In this document: positions 1 to 7,153 of the stretch, one piece after another | Numbering within the stretch: the first letter of the stretch is position 1 | Layout of the letters: each line of letters begins with the position of its first letter | Origin: Burkholderiales bacterium | GTDB lineage: Bacteria > Pseudomonadota > Gammaproteobacteria > Burkholderiales > Burkholderiaceae | NCBI GenBank assembly: GCA_947372535.1 | Contig: CANBUA010000234.1 | Location: 1 to 7,820, forward strand | Reading direction: 5' to 3' | Length of the DNA stretch: 7,820 nucleotides | Notes under the pieces: generated by a model | Seen by the model: only the letters and a program-made list of their open reading frames with translations | Databases searched by the model: none | Told to the model about the DNA's origin: nothing | Translations under genes and position numbers: made by a program

Positions 1-914
1 TCGGCCTCATCGCGCGCCACGATGGCGGCCAGCTTGCCTTCGTTGGCCAGATAGAGCGCATCCAGGCCCAGGATCTCGCAAGCACCACGCACCACATCGC
101 TCACGGGCATGGCCGCGTCATCGAGGCGGATGTGCAAGCGGCCTTCCATGGCGAACTCGTTGGCCACGGTGGCCAGGCCCCCGCGCGTGCAATCGCGCAT
201 CCAGCGCACCCCGTGGCTGGATGCCGCGAACATGGCTTCGATCAGACCATTGAGCGGCGCGCAATCGCTGAGCACCGGGATCTGCAAGGCCAGTTCATTG
301 CGCGCGGCCAGCACGGCCACGCCATGCTCGCCCAAGCTGCCATTCACGATGAGCTTGTCGCCCGCCTGCACTTGCCGTGGCCCGGTCACGCGGCCTGCCG
401 GAATGGTCCCCACGCCGGCGGTGTTGATGAAGAGCTGATCGGCTGCGCCACGCTCGACCACCTTGGTGTCGCCCGTCACGATGGCCACGCCCGCTTCACG
501 TGCGCATGCGGCCATGCTGGCCAGCACCTCGCGCAAAGTCACGATGGGCAGCCCTTCTTCAAGGATCAGGCCGCAGCTCAACCAGCGTGGGTGCGCCCCG
601 CCCACGGCCAGGTCGTTCACCGTGCCACACACGGCCAGGGTACCGATGTCGCCACCCGGAAAACGCCAGGGCGAGACCACATAGCTGTCGGTGGTGAACG
701 CCAGTGAAGCGCCAGCGGGGATCTGATCGGGGCCGATGCGGGCCTGGTCTTCGAGTGACGACAGCCAGGCGTTGTCAAACGCGGGCACGATGAGCTCGGT
801 GATGAGCTCGCGCATGGCGCGGCCACCGGCGCCGTGCGCCATCGAGATCTTCTGGCCGTCCCAACGGGGCATCGGGGGGAGTGCTTTGGCTGCTGTGTTG
901 ATGTGGGCGCTCAT
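1..914 (-). CDS. hypE: Hydrogenase maturation protein HypE (carbamoyl dehydratase), C-terminus beyond the left edge
   Basis: HypE takes a carbamoyl group from HypF onto its C-terminal cysteine and dehydrates it with ATP to a thiocyanate, the source of the active-site CN ligands. The 304 visible codons show AIRS/PurM-family features. HGAGG is at residues 27-31, TTDSYVVSP at 74-82, GTVNDLAV at 97-104 and GDTKVV at 148-153, which together form the ATP site. In the second domain, DCTRGGL is at 241-247 and LYLANEGK at 287-294. Full-length HypE is about 340-350 residues, so roughly 40 residues are missing, including the reactive C-terminal Cys. The frame is open to the edge, so this is truncation by the window and not a pseudogene. 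The ATG at 914 overlaps the hypD stop as ATGA, with a GAGGTG ribosome site just upstream, so translation is probably coupled to hypD. The identification is very secure. Confidence 0.97.
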   Translation of the reverse strand, partial: MSAHINTAAKALPPMPRWDGQKISMAHGAGGRAMRELITELIVPAFDNAWLSSLEDQARIGPDQIPAGASLAFTTDSYVVSPWRFPGGDIGTLAVCGTVNDLAVGGAHPRWLSCGLILEEGLPIVTLREVLASMAACAREAGVAIVTGDTKVVERGAADQLFINTAGVGTIPAGRVTGPRQVQAGDKLIVNGSLGEHGVAVLAARNELALQIPVLSDCAPLNGLIEAMFAASSHGVRWMRDCTRGGLATVANEFAMEGRLHIRLDDAAMPVSDVVRGACEILGLDALYLANEGKLAAIVARDEA

Positions 915-2056
915 GCTGGCACCTCGATGGGCGTGGGGCGCTCGCGCCGCGCGAACTGGTAATAGGCGGCACATGCGCCTTCGCTCGACACCATCAAGGC
1001 ACCCAAGGGCGTTTGCGGCGTGCAGGCCTTGCCAAACACCTGGCATTGCATCGGCTTGATGGCACCCTTGAGCACCTCGCCACATTGGCAAGCGGCCGGA
1101 TCGGCAACGCTCACGCCGGGCACGCTGAACAGACGCTCGGCATCGAAGCGCGCGTAGCTTTCGCGCAGGCGCACGCCCGAGTGGTCGATCGAGCCCAGGC
1201 CGCGCCATTCAAAGAACTCGCGCAGCTCGAACACGCGGGCGATGGCGTCCATGGCCACCGCGTTGCCATCGCGCTCAACCAGGCGTGCGTACTGGTTCTC
1301 GACGCGGGCTTGCGCGGGCCCTTCTTCCAGCTGGCGCAGCACCATGAGCAGGCTTTGCAAGATGTCGGTGGGCTCGAAGCCCGAGATCACCAAGGGCCGC
1401 TGGTAAGCGTGTGCCAGGTGCTCGAAGGGCGCGAGCCCCATCACCGTGGCCACGTGGCCCGGGCCGATGAAGCCATCGATGCGCAAGTCGGGCTCATCGA
1501 GGATGGCCTTCATGGTCGGCATGATGGTGATGTGGTTGCAAAACAGCGAGAAGTTGCCAATGCCACGGCGCTCGGCTTCGAGCACGGTCATGGCGGTCGT
1601 GGGCATGGTGGTCTCAAAGCCCAGGGCAAAGAACACCACGCGCTTGTCGGGGTTCTTGGCCGCGATCTCCAAGGCATCGAGCGGTGAATACACCATGCGG
1701 ATGTCGGCACCATCGGCACGCGCTTGCAACAGCGAGCTCTTGGAGCCCGGCACGCGCATCGCATCGCCAAAGGTCGTGAGGATCACGTTGGGCTCGCGCG
1801 CAATGGCGATGCAATCGTCCACACGGCCCATGGGCAGCACGCACACGGGGCAACCGGGGCCGTGCACGAACTCCAGCGCGGGCGGGATCAGGTCTTTGAG
1901 TGCATAGCGAAAGATCGAATGCGTGTGACCACCGCACACCTCCATCACCTGCAAGGGCTTGGTGGGCGTGGCCCCCAGGCGCTGCGTGGCGGCTTCGATT
2001 TCACGCAGCAGGCCGCGTGCGGCGAGGGGGTCGCGGAACTCGTCAACGTACTTCAT
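911..2056 (-). CDS. hypD: Hydrogenase maturation protein HypD (Fe-S scaffold for Fe(CN)2CO assembly)
   Basis: HypD forms a cytoplasmic complex with HypC on which iron receives two CN groups and CO before transfer to the hydrogenase large subunit. The protein has 381 residues, normal for the family. All the expected motifs are visible: CGGHTH at 41-46 (Cys41), and GPGCPVCVLP at 66-75 with Cys69 and Cys72, the thiol pair thought to be redox active. A Cys-rich C-terminal segment (ACQCGEV, MQCQVFGKAC and a final SEGACAAYY) should bind the [4Fe-4S] cluster. The internal motifs GFETT and GPGHV are also present. The ATG at 2056 overlaps the hypC stop as ATGA. Only a weak GAG-type ribosome site precedes it, so coupled translation from hypC is likely. 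Nothing appears broken or missing. Confidence 0.98.
   Translation of the reverse strand: MKYVDEFRDPLAARGLLREIEAATQRLGATPTKPLQVMEVCGGHTHSIFRYALKDLIPPALEFVHGPGCPVCVLPMGRVDDCIAIAREPNVILTTFGDAMRVPGSKSSLLQARADGADIRMVYSPLDALEIAAKNPDKRVVFFALGFETTMPTTAMTVLEAERRGIGNFSLFCNHITIMPTMKAILDEPDLRIDGFIGPGHVATVMGLAPFEHLAHAYQRPLVISGFEPTDILQSLLMVLRQLEEGPAQARVENQYARLVERDGNAVAMDAIARVFELREFFEWRGLGSIDHSGVRLRESYARFDAERLFSVPGVSVADPAACQCGEVLKGAIKPMQCQVFGKACTPQTPLGALMVSSEGACAAYYQFARRERPTPIEVPA
920..925 (-). promoter_or_regulatory. Ribosome binding site of hypE, inside the 3' end of hypD
   Basis: GAGGTG on the minus strand lies five bases upstream of the hypE ATG, within the final codons of hypD. With the ATGA overlap, it supports re-initiation at 914. 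Confidence 0.75.
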
Positions 2057-2373
2057 GCGGCACTCGATGTGGAAAGCGTTGTTTCGACAGGCTCTGTCTG
2101 GGCCGATTGGCGGTAAGCCTCGATCTCGGCCTGCGCATCGCCCAGCTCTTTGAGCAATTGCAGCGTGAGCATGGCTTCGCGTTCATCGACCCTGTTCATG
2201 GCAAAGCCCACGTGCACCAGCACCCAGGCGCCGATGCAGTCTTCCAGCGCCTCGCCATCGCGCACGATGCAGGCGATGTTGATTTCACGCTTGACGCCCA
2301 ACACATCCACCAAGGCCAACTTGGCCTCTGGTCGGGTGATCGATTCGATTCGACCTGGAATGCCTAAGCACAT
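2053..2373 (-). CDS. hypC: Hydrogenase maturation chaperone HypC
   Basis: HypC is the small chaperone that binds HypD and the large-subunit precursor and carries the Fe(CN)2CO unit. The 106-residue protein begins MCLGIPG, with the essential Cys2 exposed once Met1 is removed. It has the family's VLVHVGFAM segment, with His54 as the conserved histidine, followed by a helix-forming tail. The frame remains open upstream to 2706, but the MCLGIPG signature and an AAAGGA ribosome site seven bases upstream fix the start at 2373. It overlaps the end of hypF by 10 bases in another frame and overlaps hypD by four. HypC proteins are usually about 75-95 residues. Here the last 15 or so residues are a Thr/Ser/Glu-rich extension of unknown importance. 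Confidence 0.97.
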   Translation of the reverse strand: MCLGIPGRIESITRPEAKLALVDVLGVKREINIACIVRDGEALEDCIGAWVLVHVGFAMNRVDEREAMLTLQLLKELGDAQAEIEAYRQSAQTEPVETTLSTSSAA

Positions 2374-4817
2374 GGTGCTGTCCTTTGTGGTGGTGTTGTG
2401 GATGCGGGTGCGGTATGGCGCGCCAGTGCAATCAAAGCCTGACCCCAGGCCAGGCCGCCGTCGTTGCTGGGCACGTGTTGTGGCATGAGCGCTTGCAAGC
2501 CAGCAACCTGCAAGCCTTGCAATACGCACTCGGTGAGCACCTTGTTTTGAAACACGCCGCCGCCCAAGGCCACGGTGCGCACGCCATGCGCCTCGCACAG
2601 CTGAACGGCCATGCGCACGATCACCTGCGCCAGACCCCGATGGAATCGGGCCGAGATGCGCGACGGTGGCGTCTGCAAGATCAAATCGCCGAGCAAGGCT
2701 TGCCACATCGCCAGGGGCTCGACATAGGGCAGGCCTTTGCCCTTGTCGAGGCGGGGAATGGAGAAGGGGTAGTCCAGCTCGCTGTCTTCGGCCAGATCGT
2801 CAGGCGTGATGAGGGCTTCGAGGCGCATCGCGGCTTCGCCTTCGTAAGCGATGCCATCGCGGCAGACGCCGATGGCGGCAGCCACCGCATCGAACAGGCG
2901 GCCCACGCTGCTGGCTTTGGGGGCCAGGGCGGGGTTGTGCATGATCTGATCGAGCAGCGCGCGGGGCTTGTCTTGCAGGTAAGCAAACAGGGGCAGCTCG
3001 TCAAAGTTCGTGGCGAAGCGTGCCCAGCCCATTTCGGCCATGAGGTGCGCATAGGTGTTGCGCCAGGGCTCGGTCGCGGCCTTGTCGCCACCCAGCAAGG
3101 GCACGGGCTTGAAGGTGCCCACGCGCTCGGCGTGTTGGTAGTCGGCCAGCAGGAACTCGCCGCCCCAGAGTTGGCCATCTTCGCCCATGCCCAGGCCATC
3201 GAGCGCGATGCCCAGCACACGGCCACCATCCAGCGGCCAGCCATGTTCGCCCAGGCAGCTGGCGATGTGGGCGTGGTGGTGGCCCACGGTCACGACGGGG
3301 CAGTCAAAGCGGCCTGGCACCATCTGGCCAGAGGCATAGCCCGGATGGGCATCGCAGGCCACGAGCTCGGGGGTGAAGTCGAAAAAGCGCAGGTAGTCGT
3401 TCAAGGCCTGCTGTTGATCGGCCAGGCAAGTGGCATCGTGCAGGTCGCCCATGTGCTGCGAGATCACCCCCTGACCACCTTGCAGCAGCGCAAAGGTGTT
3501 CTTCAAGTCGCCACCCAGGGCCAGCACGCGGGTGTGTGCGTCAAATCCCGCAGGCAGTGGCAAGGGGGCCGGTGCGTAGCCACGCGCGCGGCGCATCACG
3601 CGGAACTGGCCTGCGATCACGCGGCCCACCGAGTCATCGACCCGGCGCTCGATGTGGCGCTCGTGGTCGAGCACGTAATGGACTTGCTGGACTTGCCCAG
3701 CCACCTGCTTGCAGGCGCTGTCGAGCGTGGTGGCCTGAGGCTCGCCGCTCACATTGCCGCTCGTGAGCACGATGGGGGCGCGGCGGCGGCGCATCAGCAA
3801 ATGGTGCAAGGGCGAAGGCGGCAACATCACGCCCAGGTGGCTCAACCCCGGGGCGACCTCATCGGCAATGGCACGAAGGCTGTCGTCTTGCACGGCCAGG
3901 CGCGGCAGCAAGACGATGGGTGCGGCCGCGTTGCTCAACGCGGCTTCCGCTGCGGCGTCGACCTCGCACCATTGGCGGGCCATGTCGAGGTTGCGCACCA
4001 TCAAGGCAAAGGGCTTGGCATCGCGTTGCTTGAGGGCGCGCAGGCGCATCACCGCATCGGCATGGGTGGCGTCGCAGGCCAGTTGGTAGCCACCTGTGCC
4101 CTTGATGAGCACGATCTCGCCTTTGCCGATCAGACTGGTGGCCGCATCGGTGTCATCCAGAAAGCTCAAGGCATCGAGCGCAAAGACGCGGCCATCGAGG
4201 CGGCTGAGCTTGACCTTCGGGCCGCAGGCATGGCAAGCGATCGCCTGGGCATGGAAGCGGCGGTCGGTGGGATTGGTGTAATCGGCTTCACACTCAGCAC
4301 ACAAGGGGAACGGTGCCATCGTGGTGTGTGCGCGGTCGTAGGGCGGGCGCACAAACACCGACAGGCGAGGGCCGCATTCGGCGCAGGCCAACAGCGGATA
4401 ACGAAAGCGCCGCGAGAAGGGGTCGAGCACTTCGGCCGCACAGGCCGCGCACGCTGCCCAATCGGGCGACACGCCCAGGCCAGGCTGGGCATCCACACTG
4501 TTCAGGATCTCGAAGGCATGGGGCATCTGAGGCGGCAAGGCCGTGTCATGCACTTGCACAGCATCAATGCGCAGGCCACCACCCGACATGACGCGCAGCG
4601 CACGTTCAAAGCCAGCCAGGGCCGATGGCGCGCCATAAGCCATCAACACGGCCGCCGTGCCCTCGTTGTGCACCGTGCCGGTGATGCCATGCGCCTGTGC
4701 CAATTGCAGCGCCTTGGGCCGAAAGCCCACGCCTTGCACAATGCCCGTCACCTTCATGCACCGCCCTTGCTGGGCCGAAGGTGCAAGGGGTGCGCTGTGG
4801 AGGGTGGCGTTGGTCAT
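2364..4817 (-). CDS. hypF: Carbamoyltransferase HypF
   Basis: HypF turns carbamoyl phosphate and ATP into carbamoyl-adenylate and transfers the carbamoyl group to the C-terminal Cys of HypE. All four domains are visible in this 817-residue protein. An acylphosphatase domain (about 20-105) has VQGVGFRP at 27-34 and Asn51. A zinc-finger pair uses Cys123/126/145/148 and Cys173/176/195/198. A YrdC-like nucleotide domain (about 205-410) has KGTGGY at 239-244 and SGN at 353-355. A Kae1-like carbamoyltransferase domain (about 430-800) has HHHAH at 513-517, LDGLGMGEDG at 539-548, GGGVFQNK at 752-759 and SNDGG at 784-788. An open frame extends to 4919, but the ATG at 4817 overlaps the stop of the NHL gene as ATGA and leaves a short, family-like N-terminus. 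No strong ribosome site precedes it, so coupling to the NHL gene is likely. An internal Met at residue 21 is a less likely start. The gene appears intact. Confidence 0.97.
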   Translation of the reverse strand: MTNATLHSAPLAPSAQQGRCMKVTGIVQGVGFRPKALQLAQAHGITGTVHNEGTAAVLMAYGAPSALAGFERALRVMSGGGLRIDAVQVHDTALPPQMPHAFEILNSVDAQPGLGVSPDWAACAACAAEVLDPFSRRFRYPLLACAECGPRLSVFVRPPYDRAHTTMAPFPLCAECEADYTNPTDRRFHAQAIACHACGPKVKLSRLDGRVFALDALSFLDDTDAATSLIGKGEIVLIKGTGGYQLACDATHADAVMRLRALKQRDAKPFALMVRNLDMARQWCEVDAAAEAALSNAAAPIVLLPRLAVQDDSLRAIADEVAPGLSHLGVMLPPSPLHHLLMRRRRAPIVLTSGNVSGEPQATTLDSACKQVAGQVQQVHYVLDHERHIERRVDDSVGRVIAGQFRVMRRARGYAPAPLPLPAGFDAHTRVLALGGDLKNTFALLQGGQGVISQHMGDLHDATCLADQQQALNDYLRFFDFTPELVACDAHPGYASGQMVPGRFDCPVVTVGHHHAHIASCLGEHGWPLDGGRVLGIALDGLGMGEDGQLWGGEFLLADYQHAERVGTFKPVPLLGGDKAATEPWRNTYAHLMAEMGWARFATNFDELPLFAYLQDKPRALLDQIMHNPALAPKASSVGRLFDAVAAAIGVCRDGIAYEGEAAMRLEALITPDDLAEDSELDYPFSIPRLDKGKGLPYVEPLAMWQALLGDLILQTPPSRISARFHRGLAQVIVRMAVQLCEAHGVRTVALGGGVFQNKVLTECVLQGLQVAGLQALMPQHVPSNDGGLAWGQALIALARHTAPASTTPPQRTAPCA
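2381..2386 (-). promoter_or_regulatory. Ribosome binding site of hypC, inside the 3' end of hypF
   Basis: AAAGGA on the minus strand lies seven bases upstream of the hypC ATG and within the last codons of hypF. It supports the MCLGIPG start over longer in-frame starts reaching back to 2706. Confidence 0.75.
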
Positions 4818-6031
4818 GGCGACACGTCCGCGGTGACATCCCACAACAACACACGGTTGTTGCCCGAGTCCACGACGATGCAGGTCTGGCCCTGCATGGC
4901 CAGCGCATACGGCCAGCACAGCGAATCGCGCGTGGCGAACTGCCAGCGGTTGTCGCCTTTGTCGGCAAACGAGGGCTGTCCGGCCAGCGCCGAGGCTTCG
5001 GGCGTATAGGGCGAGTCAAACCGCGTGATGCGCGAGTTGGCGGTGTCGGCCACATAGAGCTGATCGTTGAGTACCGCCAGGCCATAGGGCATGTTGAAGC
5101 TGCGCGCCGTGGGCCAGTACTCGCCCCGGTTGTGGTCCACGCCTTGCGCTTGGCCTTGGCCCAGAATCAAATCACTGTCGGTCTTGTTGGATGTGGGGTC
5201 TTGCGTCCACAAGAGGATGCGGTTGTTGCCCGCATCGGCCACGCACAAATGGCCCTGCCAATGCGCCACGGCGTGTGGCCAGCGCATGCTGCCGGTGCTG
5301 ACACCGCCTGCGTTCTCGTCGCGGTGGGCAAAGTCGGCCTGACCCAGCACCAATTGCGCGGGCGCGCCATGCTCGGTGGGCAAGCCATGGAAACGCAGCA
5401 CGCGCCGGTTGCCGGTGTCGGCCACCCACAGGTGCTGGCCATCCCAATGCACACCGTAGGGCCAGTAAAGCGTGTGGGCATCGGGCTTGTCTTGCCCCCG
5501 GTTGATCTGGTTGGCGTTGAAGTCGGCCTGGCCCAGCACCACATCGGGCGCCTGGTGGCTGCTGCGTGGGGCGCGGTGCCAGATCAAGACCCGGTGGTTC
5601 CAGGCATCGGCCACGGCCATGCCTTCGCCACAAGCGCAAACGCCCGTGGGCACATTGAGGCTCTCTGCGTGCACAGGGCCTTTGGCATTGCGCCCCTCCA
5701 CTTCGAAGCTGGGTTGGCCGATCAGCCAATGGGCAGGGGCGTTGTCGGCCGTGGGCAGCGTGGGCCAGCCCAGCAGGCGATGGTGGCCACTGTCGGCCAC
5801 CCAGAAACTGCCATCGGCCATCACGGCCGCGCCGCGAGGGCCAAACATCGCGTGGCTGGAGGGCACGATGGGTTCGGACAGCCCCGTTGGCATGCCGCCG
5901 GGCGTCTCATCTTCCGATGCGCCCAGCACCACGCGTGCGCCTCGTGCGGCCAAAGCCGGCGGTGCACCGATGCGCTCGCGGTGCCGTGCCAGGGAGACCT
6001 TCATCACGCCGCCATCAATGCGCTCAGGCAT
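4814..6031 (-). CDS. NHL-repeat six-bladed beta-propeller protein, hydrogenase-cluster accessory
   Basis: This 405-residue protein contains six NHL-type units. Each has a W/M-P-x-G/A-like turn, a hydrophobic strand ending VAD or similar, and a D-x-x-N/H-x-R core. The core aspartates are near residues 80, 142, 205, 266, 329 and 388. Between units is a recurring strand ending in L-G-Q or A-G-Q (Gly105, 167, 230, 291, 351), with a related VVLG at 34-37 near the N-terminus. Six units predict a closed six-bladed propeller. No signal peptide or membrane segment is seen, so it is probably cytoplasmic. The ATG at 6031 is one base after the stop of the NifU-Rieske gene, with GGAAAG upstream; the ATG at 6004 is an alternative. 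The gene overlaps hypF by four bases. NHL propellers usually bind proteins or other ligands. The catalytic or binding role here is unknown, though the context implies hydrogenase assembly or function. Confidence 0.9.
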   Translation of the reverse strand: MPERIDGGVMKVSLARHRERIGAPPALAARGARVVLGASEDETPGGMPTGLSEPIVPSSHAMFGPRGAAVMADGSFWVADSGHHRLLGWPTLPTADNAPAHWLIGQPSFEVEGRNAKGPVHAESLNVPTGVCACGEGMAVADAWNHRVLIWHRAPRSSHQAPDVVLGQADFNANQINRGQDKPDAHTLYWPYGVHWDGQHLWVADTGNRRVLRFHGLPTEHGAPAQLVLGQADFAHRDENAGGVSTGSMRWPHAVAHWQGHLCVADAGNNRILLWTQDPTSNKTDSDLILGQGQAQGVDHNRGEYWPTARSFNMPYGLAVLNDQLYVADTANSRITRFDSPYTPEASALAGQPSFADKGDNRWQFATRDSLCWPYALAMQGQTCIVVDSGNNRVLLWDVTADVSP

Positions 6032-6032
6032 G

Positions 6033-6914
6033 TCAGCTTTCCAGTTTGACCGCGACGCGGCCATCTCGCACATGCACCGCATGCACAACCAGTTGAACCT
6101 CGGGCACATCGAGGCATTCGCCTGTTTCCAGGATGTAGCGAAACCCATGATGCGGGCAGGCGAGGATGCCGTCGGCCACCTCGCCGTCGTCGAGCGGCAT
6201 GCCCAAGTGGGCACAGGCGTTGTCCAGGCAGCTCACCGAGTCGCCTTGGCGAAAGAGCAGCAGCGATTGGCCTTTGACCTGATGAGCCTTGACTTCACCA
6301 CTCACCAGGTCGTCGATCCCGCACACATCCACAAAGCCCTTGTCTCCCGCTTTGGCGAAGGGGCTGATGAAGTGGATGGGCGATTCGCCGTTGGCGTTGC
6401 GCGTCTGCCTTTGAACCTGCACCACATGCTGGATTTCGGGGGCACGCTCCTTGATGGCGCGCTCCACGCCTTCGCTGAGCGTGAGGCCCGACGAAGGGCA
6501 ACTCTGGCAGCTGCCGGTCAGGCGCACTTCGACCGTGTCGGGCGGCTTGATGCCCACGAGCTCCACGCCGCCGCCATGCTCGGCGAGCATCGGGGCCACG
6601 TCTTCAAGCGCTTGCGCCACGCGCACCTCGATGGGGTCGCGCACGATGCCATGCAGCCGCAGCACCCCGAACACCAGCGGGTCGCGCACCACCTGCTTGA
6701 GCTGGTCTGCCGCCGCAGGATCATGGCGCAAGCCTTTGACGATGCGCACCAGAGCCTCGCGGTGCAGCGCTTCAATGGCCTCCTTGAGGCGTTCGAGCAC
6801 AGCACGCTGCTCCAATGGCCAGGCTTCGCCAATGGCCAACATGGCGGCCACTTCGCCTGCCATGCGGGACAGCGTTGCGCCTGCGTCTGCGCTCGGGGAC
6901 TGGACGTTGCTCAC
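6033..6914 (-). CDS. NifU-like and Rieske [2Fe-2S] fusion protein
   Basis: The 293-residue protein has three parts. Residues 1-95 are largely helical and unrecognised. Residues 100-163 resemble the NifU C-terminal/Nfu domain, with HGGGVELV at 113-120 and the Cys136-x-x-Cys139 pair that holds or transfers an Fe-S cluster. Residues 172-291 resemble a ferredoxin-type Rieske domain, with Cys234-x-His236 and Cys253-x2-His256 as likely [2Fe-2S] ligands. No signal peptide is seen, so it is probably cytoplasmic. The start is a GTG at 6914, seven bases after the upstream stop. Its ribosome site is weak, and an internal ATG at 6863 (Met18) is possible. The NHL start follows one base after its stop. Likely roles, inferred only, are cluster delivery to the hydrogenase small subunit or electron transfer. 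The domain calls are firm; the function is not. Confidence 0.9.
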   Translation of the reverse strand: MSNVQSPSADAGATLSRMAGEVAAMLAIGEAWPLEQRAVLERLKEAIEALHREALVRIVKGLRHDPAAADQLKQVVRDPLVFGVLRLHGIVRDPIEVRVAQALEDVAPMLAEHGGGVELVGIKPPDTVEVRLTGSCQSCPSSGLTLSEGVERAIKERAPEIQHVVQVQRQTRNANGESPIHFISPFAKAGDKGFVDVCGIDDLVSGEVKAHQVKGQSLLLFRQGDSVSCLDNACAHLGMPLDDGEVADGILACPHHGFRYILETGECLDVPEVQLVVHAVHVRDGRVAVKLES

Positions 6915-6921
6915 GGCAGCT

Positions 6922-7140
6922 TCACGCGTACTTCAGGTCCTTGTACAGCCAGGGCATCAGTGCGCCGCCCGCCATACCGCCCACCAACATGCCCAGCCAT
7001 GGGCTCAGGAAGGACAAGCCCACCATCAGGACAACGGTGATGGCCATGCCGATCGCCCATTGCTTGAAGAAGAACGGGTTGTCGCGAAACAGCTTGCCCA
7101 TGAAGAACAGCTTGATGGCATTGAAGACCATGTCAAACAT
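6922..7140 (-). CDS. Small membrane protein, 72 residues, unknown function
   Basis: I do not recognise a family. The protein has a Phe-rich amphipathic start (residues 1-26, with Lys and Arg). Two hydrophobic stretches follow, at about 28-45 and 47-65, the second rich in Gly (LVGGMAGGAL), and the protein ends in a short charged tail, KDLKYA. This predicts a two-helix inner-membrane hairpin, with the Lys/Arg-containing N-terminus probably cytoplasmic. The ATG at 7140 follows a strong GGAGG ribosome site with six-base spacing, which makes expression likely despite the small size. It lies 13 bases after the 62-residue membrane protein and seven bases before the NifU-Rieske gene, so it is part of the same operon. 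Possible roles, by inference only, are membrane attachment of the hydrogenase or contact with the quinone pool. Confidence 0.8.
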   Translation of the reverse strand: MFDMVFNAIKLFFMGKLFRDNPFFFKQWAIGMAITVVLMVGLSFLSPWLGMLVGGMAGGALMPWLYKDLKYA

Positions 7141-7145
7141 CTGGC

Positions 7146-7151
7146 GCCTCC
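7146..7151 (-). promoter_or_regulatory. Strong ribosome binding site of the 72-residue membrane protein gene
   Basis: GGAGGC on the minus strand lies six bases before the ATG at 7140, in the short gap after the preceding stop. It is the best match to the consensus in the window and is the main evidence that this small reading frame is real. Confidence 0.75.
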
Positions 7152-7153
7152 GC

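Noticed and set aside
2053..2706. A longer hypC start giving 217 residues
   Set aside because: The extra N-terminal part overlaps the conserved hypF 3' end in another frame. HypC must begin with Met-Cys for Cys2 to function, and a good ribosome site sits just before 2373.
2385..5009. An 874-codon open frame on the plus strand, opposite hypF
   Set aside because: It lies antisense to a gene with all four HypF domains intact. Its product is His/Gln/Ala/Gly-rich with no recognisable motif, as expected from the complement of GC-rich codons.
4814..6031. Repeated DNA words in the NHL gene as a possible DNA repeat array
   Set aside because: The similarity follows the protein repeat with divergent codons, so it is a protein-level repeat and not a CRISPR, transposon or tandem DNA array.
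4814..6214. A longer NHL start at 6214
   Set aside because: The additional 61 residues read through the Rieske domain in another frame and resemble no NHL protein. The ATG at 6031 falls right after the Rieske stop.
4697..7040. Long plus-strand open frames at 4697-6049 and 5472-7040
   Set aside because: They are antisense to the NHL and NifU-Rieske genes, have low-complexity Ala/Arg/His composition and no family motif, so I treat them as GC-driven shadows.
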